In this document: one piece after another, positions 59,435-64,000 of the stretch
Layout: every line of letters starts with the position of its first letter
How positions within the stretch are numbered: the first letter of the stretch is position 1
From: Isoetes taiwanensis
Lineage: Eukaryota; Streptophyta; Lycopodiopsida; Isoetales; Isoetaceae
NCBI GenBank assembly: GCA_021234155.1
Contig: JAJEKV010000035.1
Location: 5,348,224-5,412,223 of the forward strand
DNA: 64,000 nt
Direction: 5' to 3'
Notes under the pieces: model-generated
What the model saw: only the letters and a program-made list of their open reading frames with translations
What the model was told of the DNA's origin: nothing
Database searches by the model: none
Translations under genes and position numbers: made by a program

Positions 59435-59927
59435 CGACCATACGGATATTCGTATCATACGAATATTATACTCGTATGTACAAAAGATGGTCGTCACACG
59501 GATGCAAAGGGGTAGTTGCACAAGATAGGGTTTGAACTCGCCAACCTTCCAGTTGCGAGTCACACACCCTTGCCAAGTGCGTTACCAATATTTGTTGAAG
59601 ACATTCCTTCACGTCTTCTTCATATGTGGGACTATTTCTAGGAGGTTCTAGAACATTCTAGAACCTAAATGCATGCGCGACACTTGGCGTGATATCATCC
59701 ATTGGAGTGGCACGATCCTGACCGTTGGCCTAGATATATATGGAGGCATCTCCTTCTTGTCGAACCATTCCAGTTCAACGCCAGTTTTGAGCCTTCTAGG
59801 CATTTGTCTCATGTTCCTGCTTGCCTCCTGTTCATATATCATATTCTTTGCCGATCTTGACATATTTCTTCCGTATTGCTTGCCTATTTTCCGCGTATTT
59901 TTCTTGTTCTCGCATAGGTTCATGACA
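59430..59927 (+). repeat. chromovirus 3' LTR
   Basis: Collinear with the 5' LTR and ends TTCATGACA, followed by the target duplication TCAAC. Differences from the 5' LTR are mainly transitions and a small deletion, so the insertion is not very recent. Confidence 0.93.
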
Positions 59928-60169
59928 TCAACTTGCAATTAAATTCATACTCGTATGAAAGATTATGCTCAAGTCCATGCACCTTCTATTCATCCTAAGT
60001 TTTTTATATCTATATATGCCTACAACTGGTTTTGAGTTAGCTTACATGTTTTTCATTTATATATTAATAATGCCTTTATTGGCTGACTGCCAAATAGACA
60101 GACAGACAGATTGTCAATCTGAGATAGGCACCCCTCACCCAAGAAGACCCGCAATCTGTTGAACTTGAC
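59928..60169. other. spacer
   Basis: Nothing recognised beyond an (ACAG)n-like tract at 60099-60111. Confidence 0.4.
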
Positions 60170-60787
60170 ATGGCAGCCCGGCCTGACAGATACATTACGG
60201 AGATCCAAGGAAGGACCGAGATATGCCAGTTAGGGGAGCGCCATGCTGAAAGGGAGGCAGCACGGCTGGCAGAAGAGCAAGTAAAGAAGGACGCTGAAGA
60301 GTCTGCCAACCGCACCATTCAGCGGAGGCGAAAAAATACCAACCCTAATCGGTCGGGTCCTAAGTATAAGACAAGGCTCCAATCATTAGGCGAGGTCGCA
60401 AAGGAGAAAGGGGACACTCACCGCGAGACCCTAGTCCAGCGGGCCTAGCACCCAGCCACTGGGGGCAAGACCCTCCCCCTTATTCCCCCATCTCGACCCC
60501 GAAAGCCCCACAAGTATAGGCTTGGGACAGTTGCGCTGCAGGAGATCAGGAAGTATCAAAAGTCACAGAAGCTGCCTTTCCAACGCTTAGTCCGAGAGAT
60601 CGTGTAGGACTTTAAGACTGACCTGCGGTTCCAAACTCATGCTATCTTTGCGTTACATGAAGCCACGGAGGACTACCTTGTCGCCCTCTTCGTCGACGGC
60701 AACCTATGTGCCATACAAATTAAGCGTGTAACTATTATGTCAAAAGATCTGGCACTGGCCCGACGGATCCGCAGGGATCGTGTTTAG
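60170..60787 (+). pseudogene. divergent histone H3-like, long-tailed, two in-frame TAGs
   Basis: One uninterrupted phase of 205 codons broken only by TAG at 60446 and 60605. Codons about 110-205 match the histone H3 core: [90 protein letters not shown]. Five residues (TELLI in ordinary H3) are missing after QKS. The tail of about 110 residues is charged (GERHAEREAARLAEEQVKKD) and far longer than the usual 40. The second TAG replaces the Gln of REIAQDF, so CAG to TAG is the simplest change. It has no introns, and an A-run follows at 60941, so it may be a processed copy. CENH3 was considered, but the loop-1 region looks like ordinary H3. Confidence 0.8.
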
Positions 60788-61068
60788 ACCAAACTTTTTG
60801 TATAAATTTGTAATCACTTCTTTTCTACATCTCTTTTTGTGTGAATATGAAGTTTGAATATCTGTCTTTCTACATGCATTACTATTTTGCCCAACTGTAC
60901 TTTTCAATTTCAAACATGCAAACAATTTTCGAAATATATTAAAAAAAAATGGCAGAGAGAATATCCCCTGGCGACCAGTGACACCTAAAACTCTTTGTTT
61001 TCTTTAGGGCTTATCATTCTTCTTTGTTCCCTCACGAGTTCCCTCCTCCCTCTTTCTTTCTATCCGAT

Positions 61069-61610
61069 ATGGATTATGCCACACGCCAACAGTGGTACCA
61101 GGATGGCAAGCACTGGGATCCCCAAGTCCCCTTCGCTCTTCTTCATCTCTATTTGATGTAGGAGGTAGACCTCATTGCCAACATGGAGGCTCATCCCAAC
61201 ATGGAGGTTCCGCAATGTGTTTCCCATGGAGATCCTCCCTGGCTCTATCTACATAGGGATGTCCTTATGCAGATGTTGGGCGACGACCAACATGCGGAAG
61301 ATGTCCTCTGCGGGATCCAATGGTGGGCACGGCATGCCCCAATCCTCCACTTCGATTGCCAACAAACCTATTTCGAAGTCTGCTTCGCCTTAGCCATCCT
61401 CATGGATCGGTATGTCGAAGTTGAAACCACACCGTCCGAGAAGGGGAAGGTATCCATTCCCTCCGATGTTGACAATGACGAGCAGGTGGGCTATGCCGAC
61501 TTCGTTCATTGGAAGTAGCTAGCTACGAGATACATGTGTATCAAAGCCAAGGCCACAAGCTTGCCAGGTTGGATGGAATCCTGCCAATTATTGTTAATAA
61601 TCAGGAGTAT
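61069..61610 (+). pseudogene. intronless frame, weakly cyclin-like, two in-frame TAGs, cut by a TRIM
   Basis: The frame starts MDYATRQQWYQDGKHWDPQV and reads through TAG at 61159 and 61516. The middle part, QQTYFEVCFALAILMDRYVE, and, after an insert, WK-LATRYMCIKAKA recall the cyclin box (helices around a DR-F/Y-L motif and the LA--CM-IAAK motif). This is a weak match that I would not call firmly. Translation ends at the TRIM insertion (61611); about 20 more codons can be read in the same phase after the element. Both TAGs could be CAG. Base composition is GC-richer than the flanks. Confidence 0.4.
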
Positions 61611-62049
61611 TGTAACGAACCCATGGGAGACCGCTCGAGTGGATCTGGGTGTCGCGTTCACGAGACACCAGCATAAATGGATAGAAGCGACTACTCGTAA
61701 ACGTCTAGATGGTTTTGCCAGTTGGTTAAGGGCATGTCGGTTAAGAACATTACATTTGGTATCAGAGCAGGGCTCGAGTTCGAGTCTCCATGCGGGCAAG
61801 TATGACCCGTAATACCATTGGATGGTAGGTCATGACTTGGTCTTGGAATGGTGTAGTATATGGTTTGAGATGTTCGAGGACCAGCATAGTTCTAGTGGGA
61901 GAGATTGTAAGGACCCATGAAAGACCGCTCGAGTGGATCTGGGTGTCGCGTTCCTGAGACACTGGCATAAATGGGTAGAAGCGACTACTCATAAACGTCT
62001 AGACGGTTTTGCCCAGTTGGTTAAGGGCATGTCAGTTAGGAACGTTACA
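61611..62049 (+). mobile_element. TRIM retroelement, complete, with target duplication
   Basis: Two 144-bp LTRs (61611-61754 and 61906-62049) start TGTAA and end TTACA. The internal domain is only 151 bp. It begins with a primer-binding site TGGTATCAGAGC (61757-61768), complementary to the 3' end of initiator Met-tRNA, and ends with a purine tract GTGGGAGAGA. The 5-bp duplication AGTAT flanks the element (61606-61610 and 62050-62054). There is no coding capacity. The structure is that of a terminal-repeat retrotransposon in miniature. No 5S-like sequence is seen, so it is not Cassandra. Confidence 0.92.
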
Positions 62050-62100
62050 AGTATCGCCCAGTTGGTTAAGGGCATGTCAGTTAGGAACGTTACAAGTATC
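62050..62100 (+). repeat. tandem duplication of the TRIM 3' end plus its target duplication
   Basis: GCCCAGTTGGTTAAGGGCAT, GTCAGTTAGGAACGTTACA and AGTAT are repeated directly after the TRIM, so about 46 bp of the LTR end with its flank was duplicated after insertion. Confidence 0.9.
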
Positions 62101-62146
62101 TCCTGCTTGATAATATCTTGTGGGCTTACACGTCATCGCTGACATT

Positions 62147-62957
62147 TGTGACGATAACCATCTGGACCCCCAACTCTATTACGAGTTGCCCACGCCACTA
62201 GGGCATGAGTTATCTAAATCATCATGGCCTTTTCGGTTAGGATGCATAGCTACCACTCCAGAGGTAGTGGGTTCAAGTCCGGTTTAGACCCTTAAATGTG
62301 ACAGTATGATTTGGATAACTCATGCCCTAGTGGTGTGGGCAACTCGTAATAGAGTTATGGGTCCAGATGGTTGTCGTCACACTCCTTGGTCTCAGCCCCT
62401 TGCAGATCGATTTCGGTCCACCCCAAATTCCCCCGGTTGCAAGCCTTCAAGAGGAGGGGAGGATAGTGTGACGATAACCGTCTGGACCCCTAACTCTATT
62501 ACGAGTTGTCCACGCCACTAGGGCATGAGTTATCCAAATCATACTGTCACATTTAAGGGTCTGAACGGAACTTGAACCCACTACACTTTAGTGGTAGCTG
62601 TGCATCCTAATCGAAAATGCTATTTACGGGTCTGAACGAGACTTGAACCCACTACCTTTGGAGTGGTAGCTGCGCATCCTAATCGAAAAGGCCACGATGA
62701 TTTGGATAACGCATACCCTAGTGGTGTGGGCAACTCGTAATAGAGTTGGGGGTCCAGATGGTTAGATGGTTGTCATCACACTCCTTGTTTTCAGTCCCTT
62801 GCAGATCGATTTTGGTCCGCCCCAAATTCCCCCGGTTGCAAGCCTTCAAGGAGGGAGGCCTTGAGGGGAGGATAGTGTGACGATAACTATCTGGACCCCC
62901 AACTCTATTACGAGTTGCCCACACCACTAGGGCATGAGTTATCCAAATCATCGTGGT
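62147..62957. repeat. tandem array of LTR-like inverted-repeat units with tRNA-like centres
   Basis: Units start TGTGACGATAACC and end in the mirror sequence (GGTTGTCGTCACA). Unit 1 is 62147-62381, unit 2 is 62467-62780, and unit 3 is partial (62876-62957). Between units is a conserved 85-95-bp linker (62382-62466 and 62781-62875) that ends in a purine tract (GAGGGGAGGATAG) just before the next TGTGACG, like a polypurine tract before an LTR. Each unit's arms are about 70-bp inverted repeats. The centre of unit 1 is a tRNA-like segment in plus orientation (GTTAGGATGCATAGC, then GTGGGTTCAAGTCC); unit 2 has two such segments in minus orientation. Confidence 0.75.
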
Positions 62958-63180
62958 CATGTAAGATTGTTCTAATATTGTTATAATTATAGCAAGTGTT
63001 AATTATATCTGAATGATCTAGGAAAGAGGGCTGAAAAATTCCCCATGTTTCTCAAAGGTTTTTCCTCTGTAGTAACTACTTTATTTTTGTACTTGTTTTT
63101 CACATTTTGATTACCATTCAATGAAAATTGTGATTAAGAAATTGCGCGCATAGCCAAGAGTTTTTAAAAATTGTTGCTTG
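62958..63180. other. spacer
   Basis: AT-rich, nothing recognised. Confidence 0.4.
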
Positions 63181-63357
63181 TCTATGCGCACATAGACATG
63201 CGATATATTTTATGGCTCTACCCGTTGTGAATACAGGTTAGACGTTAGGTGCTTGTCCATGTGCTCATAGACAGGACATACTATTCAGAAACTCCTTTCT
63301 ATGCCCGCATAGACAAGTAGCTAGTTGTTTTCATTGATCCTATGCACTCATAGGCAT
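63181..63357. repeat. four copies of a short palindrome CTATGNNCNCATAG
   Basis: CTATGCGCACATAG (63182), CCATGTGCTCATAG (63269), CTATGCCCGCATAG (63299) and CTATGCACTCATAG (63341), often extended to TGTCTATG...CATAGACA. Function unknown. Confidence 0.6.
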
Positions 63358-63359
63358 GT

Positions 63360-63890
63360 TTGCATCAACTGCATGAGCTTTTATGCTTTGATATTTATTT
63401 CCTCCTAGGAAATGTTGAATGTTCAGTAGTGTGTGACCTTAAAATATGTTTCTAGGTGCAAAGATGCGGCAAATTCTAGTGCTTCTACACCAGTTAAAGA
63501 TTACAAGCAAAGCAAGGAATCTACGTTTTTGCTTGCAGAAGCAAACACCTGCTTCGAAAGCTTGCTTTTTGGTTTTATCATTCGATTCAATGCAAATCAA
63601 ATATATATATTAAAAAAAAAAATCTACATTTGGTTTATGGATGTCCTGAAAAATATGCTTGTTTTACGTTGCTATTAGTCTTTTTTAAAAGAAATTAAAA
63701 CTAAGACCCCAAAACAGGGAATTTCAGTTTTTTAGAAAGGGAATTGCAATTGCACCACAGATCATTAGTGCGTTTGCTCGGTCACCTTGTTAACAATGCA
63801 AGCAACCTAATAGCTTTTGATGGCTTATCCAACTGACACAATGAAATATACTATATAATTTGAACAACTGGTATATCTGCTATAGTTACA
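63360..63890. other. intergenic
   Basis: An 81-codon plus-strand frame (63433-63678) has no recognised family. Nothing else seen. Confidence 0.4.
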
Positions 63891-63894
63891 CGAG

Positions 63895-64000
63895 CTCCAT
63901 AAACTGCATTAAGGTAACTTTCCGCTTCTCACAATCAATATTTGCTTTTGCAGCAGCCAAGAACTCCATACCTACAATGAGATCATACAGTCATAATTTC
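63895..64000 (-). pseudogene. Ty3/gypsy protease fragment at the window edge
   Basis: The minus strand reads YDLIVGMEFLAAAKANIDCE, then KRKVT, matching the end of gypsy aspartic proteases (D-x-I-L-G-M-D-W-L...A-x-I-D-C). The element continues beyond the window. Confidence 0.65.

Larger units (their letters stand above)
51819..59927 (+). mobile_element. Ty3/gypsy chromovirus with LTRs and target duplication
   Basis: LTRs of 513 bp (51819-52331) and 498 bp (59430-59927) begin TGTGACRACCATACGGATAT and end TTCATGACA. They are flanked by the 5-bp duplication TCAAC (51814-51818 and 59928-59932). A purine-rich tract AGGAGGGGGATGG precedes the 3' LTR. The coding order is gag, protease, reverse transcriptase, RNase H, integrase, chromodomain, which defines a chromovirus. 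The interior holds a CACTA-type insertion. Many transitions and a few indels have broken the gene. No clear primer-binding site starting with TGG is seen directly after the 5' LTR. Confidence 0.95.

Noticed and set aside
60170-60787. CENH3 (centromeric H3)
   Set aside because: The long tail suggested it, but the DFKTDLRFQ loop-1 region lacks the longer, diverged loop typical of plant CENH3.
61611-62049. Cassandra-type TRIM
   Set aside because: The LTRs contain no 5S rRNA-like sequence. The TRIM call rests on LTRs, PBS, purine tract and target duplication only.

Overview
This is a nuclear window from a land plant. Spliced genes with short GT-AG introns encode plant-type proteins (a VQ-motif regulator, a plastid HPP-family membrane protein, COP9 signalosome subunit 1). 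Most of the rest is a layered graveyard of plant transposons: a chromodomain Ty3/gypsy element, CACTA, PIF/Harbinger, pogo/Tigger, Helitron, LINE and TRIM. The low gene density and the CENP-B-like Tigger elements would suit a fern or another non-seed plant, but the sequence alone does not prove the lineage.

Layout. 1-6.5 kb: an intronless VQ gene (3960-4616) among non-coding sequence and local tandem duplications. 6.5-9.1 kb: a truncated Tigger copy. 9.1-21.2 kb: gene-poor, AT-rich DNA with many short tandem duplications and a two-exon fragment of a nucleobase-ascorbate transporter (14.6-14.84 kb). 21.2-23.6 kb: two Helitron-type 3' ends bracketing a chimera of beta-tubulin, plastid dihydrolipoyl acetyltransferase and vacuolar amino-acid transporter fragments. 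24.7-27.75 kb: a decayed LINE on the minus strand; three shorter relatives lie at 32.94-34.17, 49.2 and 50.24-50.58 kb. 30.7-31.8 kb: an intact five-exon HPP gene. 38.0-40.7 kb: a gypsy pol fragment split by a PIF/Harbinger-type element that carries a broken cupin gene. 41.09-43.37 kb: an intact six-exon CSN1 gene on the minus strand. 44.5-48.4 kb: a second, full-length but frameshifted Tigger element, inserted at a TA inside an unrecognised open frame.

51.8-59.9 kb: a chromovirus with about 500-bp LTRs and a 5-bp target duplication. Its gag-pol frame is split by a 2.3-kb CACTA-type element (3-bp TTC duplication), which itself holds a MITE-like insert with a 9-bp duplication. 60-63 kb: an intronless divergent histone H3 pseudogene with a long tail, an intronless weakly cyclin-like pseudogene split by a complete 439-bp TRIM retroelement, and a tandem array of inverted-repeat units with tRNA-like loops. 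A gypsy protease fragment lies at the right edge.

Only three genes look intact and expressed (VQ, HPP, CSN1). They show no shared pathway and no operon-like arrangement. The most novel material is in the repeats: tRNA-like segments built into several unrelated element types, a 12-bp periodic subterminal array in the CACTA element, the TRIM, the inverted-repeat array, and an apparent excess of in-frame TAG stops where CAG would be expected.
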